Below the pieces are notes generated by a model that was not told the DNA's origin, did not search any database, and worked only from the letters and a program-made list of their open reading frames with translations. From contig CM072335.1 of assembly GCA_036874045.1 (NCBI GenBank), positions 7,212,001-7,276,000 on the forward strand: a stretch of DNA of 64,000 nt. Direction: 5' to 3'. Of the stretch, positions 23,055-34,255 are shown piece by piece (position 1 is the stretch's first letter; the number at the start of each line of letters is the position of its first letter). Both the position numbers and the translations under genes were made by a program. The stretch comes from Cymodocea nodosa (lineage: Eukaryota; Streptophyta; Magnoliopsida; Alismatales; Cymodoceaceae).

Positions 23055-24129
23055 CTTCCCTTCCTACGACGCGATCACTCCTTACAATGGTTGTCAAGCA
23101 CTATGTTTGGCTCAGAATCGACCCGACATCAAGAAAATATCCTCACAGACCTCCGATGGTTGGTGATTATGGTGGTGTTGGTGAATTGTTGGTGATGGTG
23201 TGGATGATTCAGTGAACTTCCGATGCTGCCTACAGTTAGCCTGGTCCTCCATCTTTACACACACTACCACACACCGCCAACCACACCTTCTTCATTTATA
23301 TTTCTTCAGTAGTAACTACTTCTACTTTAAATGATCGGTTGGATTTCCTTCATTTAGATCAACGATGGTGATTTCTTCTCCTTTCCACGAGTGAATTCCT
23401 ACGTGATACGTGCAATCGTGGCTTTCCTTCGAATGTCTTGTTTCTGTAACCACTATAGTGGCATATTAGAAAATAAATGGTCCATAGAGTTACAGATAAC
23501 TCAACAAACTTACTTCATTGATTTAACTATAAAACATGTGCAATAAAGAAATAAGCTACTAACATAACGCATTAGCTTAGTGTGTATTCATGTAACTCAA
23601 CGTGTACAGTTATGCTAACTTAACAAGTTAAACATGTGCATCTCATGTGATATAATAAAGTGTTTAAATTCAACACGTGCATCATTCTAACTTAACGAGT
23701 TCAGATATATAACTTACGATTTTCACTCACTAACTCAACGAGTTCTCACGTGATCTTTTTATACCTTTAAACCTGTAACTCAACAAGTTGGCACATGATC
23801 TTTTAACAAAAAGAACACTAACTCAACTAGTTGATACTGTTCACTTAAATATTCTTTTAGCGTTTAAAACATAACTGTCTGGTACATGCAATATAACTCT
23901 CCGAAATAATAGAAAATTCAGATACTAAAGAATTCAAAACCAGCAACTTACCGACAGTTCAGAAATGTACTAAATTAACGTTAATTCCATGAATTTATGC
24001 AGATTCTTTCATTAAAGCATATAACAGTGCAACTATAACATAATGGCTTAATTCTCATATGATAAACTAAATATTATGCAATTACCCATCATTTAACTGT
24101 TAATATTATGCACTTTTTCATTCTAAGCA
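23055..24129 (-). repeat. G-family gypsy LTR fragment (U3 side)
   Basis: It begins at the CTTCC(C/T)..GCGATCACTCC point inside the LTR and runs to CATTCTAAGCA, the U3 end. It contains the AACTCAACG / AACTTAACGAGTT units (23490-23860) and a CACGTG-rich stretch. It is in the same direction as the LTR to its left, so three partial LTRs lie in a row (20320-24129). Confidence 0.75.
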
Positions 24130-24821
24130 TAACCATAATGCATGACTTAAGTGAATTTTTGGTAAGTTATTTGCTAACTATCTGAAATGCATCTAAGCAT
24201 CAGATAGTTACATTTGTAAGTATTCGAAATATCTGAACTCGTTAAGTTAGAATTATGCACGTGTTGAAATTAAATGTTTTAATATATCATGTGAATTGCA
24301 CATGTATAACTCGTTAAGTTAGCATAACTATACACGTTGAGTTACTTGAATATACACTAAGGTAACGCGTTGTGTTATAAGCTTATAAGGAATTTCTTTA
24401 TTGCACGTGCTTTATAGTTGAATCAACGAAGTCCATTGAGTTAGCTTTAACTCCGTGGACCATTTATTTTCTAATATGCCACTATAGCAATTGCAGAAAC
24501 AGGAAATTCAAAGGAAAACCACAATTGCACGTATCACGTAGGAGTGGAATGAAGAAGAAATCACCATCGTTGATATGAATGAAGGAAATCCAACTGATCA
24601 TCTAAGTAGAAGTAGTTACTACTAAAAGAAATATAAAAGAAGAGGAGAAAGACGAAGAAAAGTGTGTGTAGGAGTGAAGAACCACGCTAACTGCAGGAAG
24701 TGTCGAAAGTTCCCTGAAGCTCCACACCACCACCAAAATCATCAACCATAGGAGGTTTGTGAAGATACTTTCCTGATGTCAGGTCGATTTTGAGCCAAAC
24801 ACGGTGATTGACAACCACTGT
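24130..24821 (+). repeat. Inverted G-family gypsy LTR fragment
   Basis: It matches 48165-48840 in direction and order, the plus-oriented G solo LTR, but lacks the first 250-300 bp. It lies head to head with the minus-oriented fragment at 23055-24129, so the two can pair over several hundred bases; for example the AATAAATGGTCC region near 23480 pairs with the region near 24465. It ends within CACTGTGAG, where gypsy RNase H coding sequence begins. Confidence 0.75.
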
Positions 24822-25620
24822 GAGCCATTCGTTTGAATTAATGTGTGATGTATCTGATTTTGCTGTAGGAGCAGTGTTGGGACAGAAGATAGAAAAATCT
24901 CCTAGAGTGATTCATTATACAAGCAAATCTTTAAATGATGCTCAAGTTAATTATACAACTGCTGAAAAAGAACTATTAGTTGTTGTGTTTGCCTTAGAAA
25001 GGTTTAGATCATAACTAATTGGAGCTAAAGTGATAGTATACATGGATCATTCAACTTTAAAACACCTAATAGCAAAGAAAGAGACTTAACCTACATTGAT
25101 CTGTTGGATATTATTATTGCAAGAATTTGATCTAGAAATTAAAGATAAAAAAGGTTGTGAGAATGTAGTAGCAGATCATTTATCAAAATTACAAATAGAA
25201 AAATCAAACATTGAAATTAAGGATAATTTTCCTAATGAACAATTAATGATCATAAACATAATGTCTTGGTATGCAGGCATAGTTAATTATCTAGTTACTT
25301 GTTTAACACCTAAAGATTGGAATAGACAAGATAAGAAATTTTTTTTTCAAGAGTAAAATATTACTATTGGGAAGACCCATACTTTTTTAAGAAATATCCT
25401 GATCTAGTTTTAAGGAGGTGTGTGCTAGAAACTGAATATTAGAGTATATTGTCTTTCTGCCATGACCAAGCATGTGAAGGATATTTTGGTTTAGGGAAAA
25501 TTGCTACCAAAATTCTACAATGTGGATTCTATTGGCCAACACTATTCAAAGATGCTTATAAATATTGCTTAAGTTGTTTAAGATGTCAACAAATAGGAAA
25601 GATATCAAAGAGGAATATGA
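24822..25620 (+). pseudogene. Gypsy RNase H and integrase N-terminus fragment
   Basis: The coding piece starts abruptly inside RNase H: FELMCDVSDFAVGAVLGQ, then [24 protein letters not shown], then VVADHLSKL. The H2C2 zinc domain of integrase follows, with CHDQACEG...FYWPTLFKDAYKYCLSCLRCQ and ISKRNM, where it is cut by an LTR at 25621. In-frame stops lie near 25012, 25088 and 25355, and a frameshift is at about 25345. It is a close relative of 52450-51570 on the other strand. The left edge joins an LTR fragment with only a GAG microhomology, so it arose by rearrangement. Confidence 0.88.
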
Positions 25621-26938
25621 TATTAGGACCCTTGTATTTTGATAATGCAAAAACCTGTGTGAGGAATCAAATTGTATTTCATAGATCAGATAGTGCAACA
25701 AAAGAGTAGAAGGTAGATAAGTTGATTCAGATATTTCAAAATTTGTTGCAAGAGATAAACAAGAAATCGGAAGGTTACCAGGCTTAACTATCCAAAAGAG
25801 ATAAATTTTCGATGAGTTACCAAGCTTAAGTATCTATTAAGTCAACTTTAAGTAATAGAATCACCATTAGACAGTTAGAAAATTAACTATCTGAAAATAC
25901 AAGGCCTTCAGAGGGTTTTAAAGATAGTTGACTGAATGATCGGAGAGTTAAGGCGCTAACTATCTGGAAGCTCAAGGAAAATCAAAAAGTTAGGAAGGCT
26001 AACTATCTGAAACTTAAGTCATTAAATTTCCCACATGTAGAAATCTAGAACAGAAGGTTAAAAGGATTTTTTGAAGAGTTAGAAAGTTAACTATCTAAAA
26101 AATAAGAGGTTTCGGAAGGTTACAAACTTAACTATCTGAAACTTAAGTCACTCCATTTTTCATGTGTAGAATAAGAAGAAAGCAGTCGAAAGCTTAGAAG
26201 AGGATTCAGAAGGTTACTATAACTAACTATCCAAAAGTTGAAGAATTTCGGTAAGTTAGCATCCATAACCATCTAAACTTAAGATACTTCACGTATGTAA
26301 CTTAAAATCCCACGTGACACAAATAAAAGGACTTAAGTGGATTTTTGGTGAGTTATGGCTGTTCTTCGGAGAGTTCACAGCTAACCATCTAAAAATCAAA
26401 GGGAATCGAAAGGTTACATACTGGACAGTATACAGAATGGTAACTTACTATTTTTGGGACTAACTACACAACAAGTACAACAAAAAACATCTATTAAAAG
26501 TAAATATGATCGTTATACCTCTTGGTATAAATATGAGAAGTATAGGGAAGATTATGACAATGATTATCATATACCGTAAGCTACTCAAAAATTCCAGATA
26601 TACTCTCAAGTTTGTAAAATACAGGAATACTCTCAAAGTTCACTACAGCACAAAAGCTCCTTGTGCTCAAACTCTACTTCGAAGTTTAAAGTGTTGGTTC
26701 ATGAGTTTCTACCTGAAAACTCTCTGTTGGTTAAGAGCTTGTACCTAAAAGCTTCAAGAAAGGTTGGTTGTTGAGCTTTAACTTGAAAGCTCAAGTGTTG
26801 GTTCTTGCTTCAACCTGAAAGCAAGTGTTGTAAGTATTTACATACTTAGTGAAGCCCAAGTGAATCTTGGGGGTGGACTAGCCAAGTTGGTGAACCACCT
26901 AAAAATCTCTTTGTGTTCATTACTTTTCTCTATTTTGT
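25621..26938 (+). repeat. B-family LTR, 3'-truncated
   Basis: It starts TATTAGGACCCTTGTATTTT (TG lost to TA) and is similar to 27450-28780. It runs through the stretch GGGGGTGGACTAGCCAAG near 26868 and stops before the CACCCCCC end. It carries many TAACTATC(T/C)GAAA palindrome arms between 25770 and 26420. Confidence 0.85.
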
Positions 26939-27449
26939 TGCTCGAATAAGAAAGAAGAAAAGTAGTACAACATCAAAGGAAAAGAATAAAATAGACTTCA
27001 ATGATGAAAATATCTCAACAATTGATATCAGCACACCAACAGTCAAACATTTGATGCACAATCAAAATTGGTACACGAAGATATTGATGCAATCAATTCT
27101 TTCAACAATTGATATCAAACAGGATTATGGAAACAAGATTAGAAAACTGTTATAAGATCAGATATTTCATCTTGAAAATAAGGGGGAGAGATATAGTAGT
27201 TATTTCAGCAAAAGAAAATTGTGAAACTCTTTTTATCTAATGACAAAAAGGGGGAGAAGAATATGGAAATTATAGTATTGAATTTCTTAGCACATAGATA
27301 GGGGGAGAAATTAACTTCATTGTATTGTATTCACTGTAAATCTTTACTTTACTTAGTTTCTGTGTGACTAAATGTATAGAGACAATCTAGGGAGTGAAAT
27401 ACATGTAATTTAATGTAAAGGATTTTGTCATTATCAAAAAGGGGGAGAT
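26939..27449 (+). pseudogene. 3' end of Env-like ORF and multiple polypurine tracts of B+
   Basis: An open stretch to a stop at 27153 is Asn/Ile/Ser-rich (DENISTIDISTPTVKHLMH) and probably is the C-terminus of the extra ORF. Four purine tracts follow: near 27180 (AAGGGGGAGAG), 27244-27258 (CAAAAAGGGGGAGAAG), near 27300 (AGGGGGAGAAA) and 27436-27449 (AAAAAGGGGGAGAT), the last touching the LTR. This multiple-PPT layout is characteristic of Sireviruses. Confidence 0.75.
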
Positions 27450-28910
27450 TGTTAGGACCCTAGTATTTTGATAATGCAAAAACCTGTGTGAGGAAACAAA
27501 TTGTATTTCATAGTTAAGACAGCTCAGCAAAAGATCAGAAGGAAAGATAAAGTCATTACAGATAGTTCAAAATGGGCTGCAAGAGATAAACAAGATATCA
27601 GAAGATTACTAGGCTTAACTATCCGGAAGAGATATTTTCAAGGAGTTACCAGGCCTAAGTATCCGGAAGACAATTTAAAGCGACAAAAATTCAATCGGAG
27701 AGTTAGAAAGATGGCTGTATGGAAAATCGAAGAGTTAGAAAGTTAACTATCCGAAAAACAACGAAACTTAAGTCATTGAATTTCCCATGTGTAGAAATCT
27801 AGACAGAAGCTTAAAAGAAGAATCGAAAAGTTACTGTAGCTAACTATCTGAAATTTGAAGAGTTTCAGTGAGTTACAGGTATAACCATTCGAAACTTACA
27901 TTATTCTATTATACACATGTAGAAATGAGGAGGCAGCTGCCAGAAGCTTAGGAGAAGAAAATTAGAGAGTTACTGTAGCCAACTATCTGATAGTCAGGAG
28001 AATTTCGGTGAGGTACAACTGCAAGTATCCGAACTTTAAATACTTCATGTGTATAACTTAAATTTCACGTGACAAAAGAACTTAAGTGGATTTTCAGTGA
28101 GTTACGATCATTCTTCGAAAAGTTACACAGATAACTATCCGAAAGTTTGAGAAAATCGGAAGGTTATCTTGAAACACCTTTCCAAATGGTAACTTACCAT
28201 TTTTGAATCTACAAACTCAACAAGTGCAATAGAATCAATTCGTTGAAGTGAAAATATGATCGTTGATAGTTCAAGCATAAATACAAACAGATCATTCAAT
28301 ATTCCGTAGAGCTTACAAGTGAGATTACAGATACAATCACATACAGAGATACAATATACATTGCAGATCAATTACTGTTACAGAAGAAAAGCTCAATTCA
28401 GATTAACTACTACAAAGAATCGATTGAAAGCTGGATATACAAGAAGATTCTTAAAGCTCTCCATACATTGAAAGTCTGATCCAAAAAGGATCATTTGGTT
28501 CGTGGCTTCAACCTTAAAGCTTCATTCAGTTGTTGGTTTGAGTTTCAACCTAAAAACTCAAGAGGTTGGTTTTCTAGAGTTTATACCTAAAAACTTCTAA
28601 GTGTTGGTTAGAGCTACGACTTGAAAGCTTAAGTGGTTGGTTCTTGCTTCGACCTGAAAGCAATTGTGTTGTAAGTGTTGAGACACTTAGCGAAGCCCAA
28701 GTGATCCTTGGGGGTGGACTAGCCAAGTTGGTGAACCACCTAAAATTCCTTTGTGTTTCTTACTTTTATTTCCGTTGTGCATGTTTGGTATTTTTGTTTA
28801 GTACTTGTGCAAACTGATTAATCAAATTAGTTAGAAAAGTTAGTAAAAAGTTTTAATTACACATTGATCACCATTCACCCCCCCTCTAGTGAAGCCATAC
28901 GTTCCTAACA
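27450..28910 (+). repeat. B-family LTR, 3' LTR of B+
   Basis: It runs from TGTTAGGACC to GTTCCTAACA, 1461 bp with matching terminal inverted bases. Near its end is CACCCCCCCTCTAGTG, the Sirevirus type. U3 carries repeated palindrome arms of the TTTCGG(A/T)GAGTTA / TAACTATCCGAAA class, several with CACGTG or CATGTGTAGAAAT between them. Confidence 0.93.
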
Positions 28911-30310
28911 GGTATGCCATTATTTTCTTCTAAATCTTCATCATTTAAATTTATATTTCTTATTCCATCAGATAATATCTCAATTTCTCTGTCAACATCA
29001 TTTAGTATTATTTCTGGGAGAATTTCTGAATCAAAATTTTCAGCATGTCTAAAGTCCAAATGAGAATTTTCACGAAATTTCACTTTCAAGGTTTCCTCAA
29101 TGGTTTTTGTTGACTTGTTAAATACTTTATATGCCTTACTTCTAATGGAATAACCAACAAAAATACTCTCATCTGATTTAGCTCTAAATTTGTCTCTACG
29201 TTCCTTAGTGTTTAAAATAAAACACTTGTAGCCAAAGGGTTTTAAATAACTTATTTTGGGAACTCTATTATACCATATCTCATAAGGAGTTTTATCCAAA
29301 ATTGGTCTTAGATGTACTCTATTTATAACATAACATGTTGTATGAACTACTTCTACCTAGAAAGATAGGGGTAACTTATTTTCATTTAACATAGTTCTAG
29401 ACATTTCCTGAAGTGATCTATTTTTACGTTCTACTATCCCATTTTGTGAAGGAGCTCTTGGAAATGAGTACTTATGATCTATGCCTAATTCTTCACAAAA
29501 GGTGTCCATTTGATCGTTATCAAATTTTGTACCATGATCACTCCTAAGTTTTTGAATTTTAACATTTTGCTCATTCTGAACTTTATTATAGAATATCTTA
29601 AATATTTCAAAAACTTCAGTTTTATTAGCTAGAAAATAAACCCAAGTAAACCTAGAATAGTCATCAACTAGTACAAAAGCATAATCTTTACCTCCTAGAC
29701 TAGTAGTCCTAGTAGGTCCAAATAAATCCATATGCACTAGTTCTAATACTCTTTTGCTTGTTATTTCATTTAAACTTTTAAAGGATGTTTTATGTAATTT
29801 ACCTAGTTGACATGCATCACACATAAACTCTTTCGAGTACTTAATACTAGGTAAACCTCTAACTAAATTCTTTTTAGACAACTTTTGTAATAATTTTAAG
29901 TTTGAGTGTCCTAGCCTTCTATGCCACAAAATAACTTCATCCGATTTTGCAATTAAGCAAGCATTGTCTTTAATGATATCAGAAGGCAAATTCAGAATAC
30001 AAATGGATCCGTTCTTATATGTAGTGAAAAAAATTTCGTTTGTAGACATGTCCATAATTTTACAGGAATCTTTTTCAAAAATTACTCTATAAAATTTCAT
30101 TAAAACAGAAACACTCAATAAATTAAAACCTAAGTTTTCTAATAATAAGACATCATTTATAAAACATTTTTCAGTTACTTGAACCTTGCCAGACCCAAGG
30201 ATATTTGTTTTGCTTTTATTTCCAAAGGTAACTTGTCCGTTCTTGGTCTTTTTTACTTCTATAAGTAATTGTATATCTCCAGTCATGTGGCTGAATGCTC
30301 CACTATCCAT
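28911..30310 (-). pseudogene. Copia protease, GAG-pre-integrase and integrase of B-
   Basis: The protease site is MDSGAFSHM, an intact DSG unlike the two A1 copies. Next is HRRLGHSNLKLLQKLS with the finger CDACQLGKLH (GAG-pre-integrase), then the rve core with HMDLFGP, RSDHGTKFDN and NGIVERKNRS; the D, D and E residues are present. An in-frame TAG at 29357 interrupts the end of the core, after which the frame continues (CYVINRVHLRP, GYKCFILNTKERRDKF, VGYSIRSKAYKVFN) to the junction at 28911. RT and RNase H are missing. Confidence 0.93.
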
Positions 30311-30728
30311 TATCCATTTTGATTTGTGTACCTACAAAACAGTTAAGAAGAGATTTTATCTCTTCGAACCCATTCTTGAGTGGGTCTAAGAATTTTAGAG
30401 AGAATCATATCAAAATAATCAATATTTTTAGACTTTAACTTATCTATCTTTTGATAATTATTCTTGTGTTTATTTGTCTTAGTATTATAATTATTAGAAC
30501 ATTTATCTTTATGTAAACCAAAGTTGAAATTTTCATTTCTAACATTATTTGATTGCTGATCCCAATATTTGATATTTTTTAAATATGAAGAAAACTAATC
30601 AAAAATATTAAAATTCTCAAATGACTTAGCTTCATTTTTCTAAAAATTTCTTTTGAAATTCTTAGATTGTGTGCTATTATTTATATGCTGTATTTAATCA
30701 ATTTTCACATATTTATCTCCCTTTTCTT

Positions 30729-31420
30729 TTACGTAAACAAAATAGTTTTTCTTTTACTATCCTTAGTACTAGAAATAAAGACATTATTTTTAGTAGTACC
30801 ATCATGCAATATATAATTTTTAGAAGATGCATCATGTAAATCAATACCATGTTTTTCTACATTTGATATTTTACTACTAAGTTCATTTGTTATAGTTTGA
30901 CTATTATTCCATTTACTTAATATAACATTTTGATCGCAGACCTTACTCTTTAACATATCAATTTCTGAATTTAAATCAATAATAGTCAGTTCCAATTTTT
31001 CAATTTCATAGATCATTTTCTTCTTATCAGCAATTAAATTTTCACAATTAGCATGCAATTTTCTTTCTATTGCAGTAAACTTCAAAATTTCTTGTGCATG
31101 CTTTTGATTTTCTTCTTTAAATTTATTCAATGTAACATTCAGAAAATCAATCTTATTTCAGATTCATCTAGCATTTTCTTAGTGTTCTTTCCTTCTGTTT
31201 TTACTTTCTTATATTTTCTAGCCAATTCATTGTATTCAATAAGTAATCCATCAAAACTATCAAAATTAGCATTTTGTTTAGAGGATACCTCACTAGATTT
31301 TGCCATGAAGCATATATTTGCCAGATTTTCTTCTAAATCTAATGTCAATGAGGATTCATTGTCTGATGTTGAATCCTTTGTTTCTTCACTTTGTGAAGTT
31401 GAAGAGTCATCCCATGTCAC
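30729..31420 (-). pseudogene. Gag C-terminal coiled-coil linker of B-
   Basis: It starts TWDDSSTSQSEETKDS, continues as an acidic serine-rich linker with FMAKSSEVS, then a Leu/Lys/Glu heptad-like region (KKMIYEIEKLELTIIDLNSE). It is equivalent to 13685-12560 in A1 and 58497-57778. A frameshift or stop separates 31139 from 31130. The stretch 30311-30728 is Asn/Lys-rich with several stops and looks like the degraded rest of the linker before protease. Confidence 0.75.
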
Positions 31421-32357
31421 TTTAAGTGCCCTTCTCTTTTTGAATTCTTATTCCTAAAATTCCTCCTCGAATTCTTCTTATCTTTGTTGAGAGGACAATC
31501 AATTTGAAAGTGACCTGGCCTGTTGCACTTATAGAATATGATTTTGACTTTCATGAATGACTTCTTCTCCATATCTCCAGATATCTTTGCTGACCTGAAG
31601 TTCCTGCATTTCTTCAATAGATTTCTAAATTTTCTGGTCAACAATAGTAAATCATCGTCAGAATCACTAGTAACTTTTGAGACTTTATCAACCTCAAAAG
31701 TTAGATCCCTTCTAGGATTCTTCCCTTTTGGATCTAAATGTTATACTTCATAGGCTGTCAGATTACCTATGAGATCATCGAGAGTATATGTATTTAAATC
31801 TTTGGACTCTTCAATAGATGCTGTCTTTTGAGCCCAAATTTAGTTAAAGATCTAAGGATCTTTCGTACCAAGTCTTTTTCCTCGAATTTCTTGCCTAAAG
31901 ATTTTAATGAATTTACAATCTTAAGAAAATGAGAAAACATATCAGAGATACATTCATTTTCGTGCATTTTAAAAAGCTCATATTTATGTACTAACATATT
32001 AATCTTAGATTCCTTGACCTAGTAGTACCTTCGTCGGCAACTTTTAATGCATGTCATATCTCATATGCAGTTTGATGTGTAGAAACTTTGTTAAATTCAT
32101 CATGAGATAAAGCACAAAACAAGATGTTTAAACCTTTAGCATTTAGTGTCATTCGCTCCTTTTCATCAAAAGTCCAAGTATCATATAGAGTCATAACTAA
32201 CACTATAGGATTGCTAATTATATGTCATAGTTTGAAATCAATTGACAGAAAGAATACTTTCATCCTATATTTCTAATAGCCATAATTGTTACCTTTGAAC
32301 AAAGGAGGACAATTAGTGTTCTGTCCTTCAGTCATAACTAAAATTTCAATATTATCC
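31417..32357 (-). pseudogene. Copia Gag (UBN2-like) of B-
   Basis: The start is ATG 32357 (MDNIEILVMTEGQN, then CPPLFKGNNYGY), followed by stops. MLVHKYELFKMHENECISDMF and KILRSLTKFGLK mark the UBN2-like capsid (31997-31794). The zinc knuckle at about 31530 reads IIFYKCNRPGHFQIDCP, with the first Cys replaced by Phe. Several stops and frameshifts separate the pieces. Confidence 0.85.
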
Positions 32358-32582
32358 ATTTTAAACAGATGATCCTAAGTAAATGATAGGAAAAATCGAT
32401 TCCTAAATAAAGAAATGAAAGCTCTTTAATTATATTACAATATCTTTTTAGCTCAATTCCCTTCTTAACAGATTTGATATAGTAATGTCTGATATACAAT
32501 TCAAATAGAAAATGAAGTCCTTATTCAAAACTAATTTCGAATTGTATAAAACCTGATCTTTATGTACGTAGCTCATTTCCTT

Positions 32583-34196
32583 TGTTGAGTATTTTTGTTT
32601 TGATGATGTGTGCTGAATGAAAATAATCATATTTGCTCAATTACTATTGCTTGTGAAAAGAAATTAAAATCATCAATTAATACAGAAAAAGCTTACTGAT
32701 ATAAATACTTATCTGTATTGGATCTGAAGTTAATATCTAGTCGTTTCGTTGCATTAATTTCTCATTTAGCTAAACGTTAAGTTAATGTGTGTTTTTATTG
32801 AAAAGCATGATATGTTTTAATGTTATATCTTCTGTATCATGAACAGTGCACGTTTAGACAACTCGTTAAGTTAGAGTTTTGTTTGTATAGAGGTCACGTG
32901 AGAACTTGTTAAGTTAGAGGCTTAAAGGTTAAAATAGGTCATGTGATAACTCGTTAAGTTAGTGAGTAAAAGAAGAGACGAACTTGTTAAGTTAGTGTTA
33001 TACACATGGTGAAATTATAAGTTACGAATGTTGTATTGTATCACGTGAGGTGCACATGTTTAACTCATTAAGTTAACATAACTAAACGTGTTGAGTTGCT
33101 ATATTGAACACTAAGGCAATGCGTTAGGTTAGCGTTATAAACTTAAGTTGTTATTTTTTGCACGTGGTAAAATTCTTATTATAAAAACATTTGTTTATTA
33201 CTGGTTCGTTGAGTTATCATAACACAACGGAAATGGTTCGTTGAGTTATCATAACACAACGGAGATGGTTCGTTGAGATAGCATAACACCACGGACTTAG
33301 TTCGTTGAGTTAGCTACAGTACTTGTCACGTGAAATGGCACATGAGGAACTCGTTAAGTTAAAAACGTTAAGTTATATATATACTTGTGTTACTAGTTTA
33401 GTTAACATTAAAGTAACGACTTCTTATTACACTGATAAAAAACTTTTGGACGAGAAAGTTTATTTTGCAGGAAATTTTTCAGAGATCTAGGACTGATGAT
33501 TAAAGAAAATTCGAAATATAAACGTAGGTTAGAACGTGCGTGTTTCGAAGAAGGAAAAAGGAAAGACGTGGAGAAGTGGAAAACTGGTAGTGGTTAAACG
33601 TGAAGGATATGCATGAAATGAAGATACAGTATAAAAGGCATAGAATTCTCGTTGATCAATTTATCCTTGCACACAAAACGAAAAATCTTTTCAAGGATCA
33701 AACCATCCCTGCACACCAAAAGAAAAATCTTTTTCAGGGATCAAAAACACCTTCTTGGGGAAAATCTCTCAAGTGGAAGAAAGTTCAGTGAAGCATAAAA
33801 AGGTAAGATTTTCGTCACTAAAGATTTGAAGTATCAGAAGAAAGCAAAATCGGTGAAGCATGAAAAGACAAGATATTCATCACTGAAGAATTGCTGAAGA
33901 AGAAAAAGAAGAAGAAGAAAGATCTCAAACAGGGAGAAAAGTTTTAAATTCCGTAAATTAGTTTTCTCTGTTTGTAGTTATGAAATTGTTTAGATGATGC
34001 ATGGTATCGAAATATAATTGCATCTACAATTTCTAAGGAGAATTGAATTGTATATTGTAATTGAAACCTTGAATAAAAATGAATTTATGAAAACAATGTC
34101 TCGACTTATTTTTGAGATTTAAAGTTTCAATTATATTTCAGAAAATATTAAAAATACACAATTCACCCCCCTCTTATGTAGCCATACGATCCTACA
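32583..34196 (+). repeat. A-family copia LTR, plus orientation
   Basis: It runs from TGTTGAGTATTTTTG to CGATCCTACA, 1614 bp, with perfect termini and the CACCCCCCTC end. No PBS follows it and no PPT precedes it. Flanking 5-mers TCCTT and AGTCT do not match, so it is a solo or truncated-element LTR at a rearranged site. Units AACTCGTTAAGTT recur between 32860 and 33360; a block with repeated CACAACGGA...GGTTCGTTGAG hairpin units lies at 33200-33305. The 59 bp to its right (34197-34255) are unassigned. Confidence 0.9.
33630..33638 (+). promoter_or_regulatory. TATA box of the A-family LTR
   Basis: TATAAAAGG lies about 1.05 kb into the LTR, after the motif-rich U3 and before the pyrimidine/purine-rich R-U5. 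The same box is present in the solo LTR at 37241-37249 and in the minus-strand copies at about 1655 and 18092-18100, but is changed to TGTAAAAGG in the 5' LTR of A1. Conserved position in all copies supports a real start-site element. Confidence 0.7.
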
Positions 34197-34255
34197 AGTC
34201 TTTTTGCTAAGCTTCTATATCTCTTCTTCTCCAATTGTCAAATTTCCAGACTTCT

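Larger units (their letters stand above)
25621..28910 (+). mobile_element. Internally deleted Sirevirus element B+
   Basis: Order on the plus strand: 5' LTR lacking its last part (25621-26938), a 0.5-kb remnant of the 3' internal region with several polypurine tracts (26939-27449), and a complete 3' LTR (27450-28910). No PBS, gag or pol remains. It abuts gypsy integrase on the left and a minus-strand Sirevirus integrase on the right. The flanking 5-mers (TATGA and GGTAT) do not match, so it is not a simple insertion. Confidence 0.8.
28911..32582 (-). mobile_element. Sirevirus fragment B- (5' UTR to integrase), minus strand
   Basis: On the minus strand this carries a short 5' UTR (32582-32358), gag, the coiled-coil linker, protease and integrase. 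It is cut at the integrase C-terminus by the plus-oriented B LTR at 28910 and upstream by a plus-oriented A LTR at 32583. No LTR of its own remains. It is related to A1 across all domains but clearly diverged. Confidence 0.88.

Noticed and set aside
33600-33791. 63-codon ORF, repeated at 15260-15451 on the other strand
   Set aside because: It spans the TATA box and start region of A LTRs and is repeated only because the LTR is repeated; its codon pattern has no family likeness.
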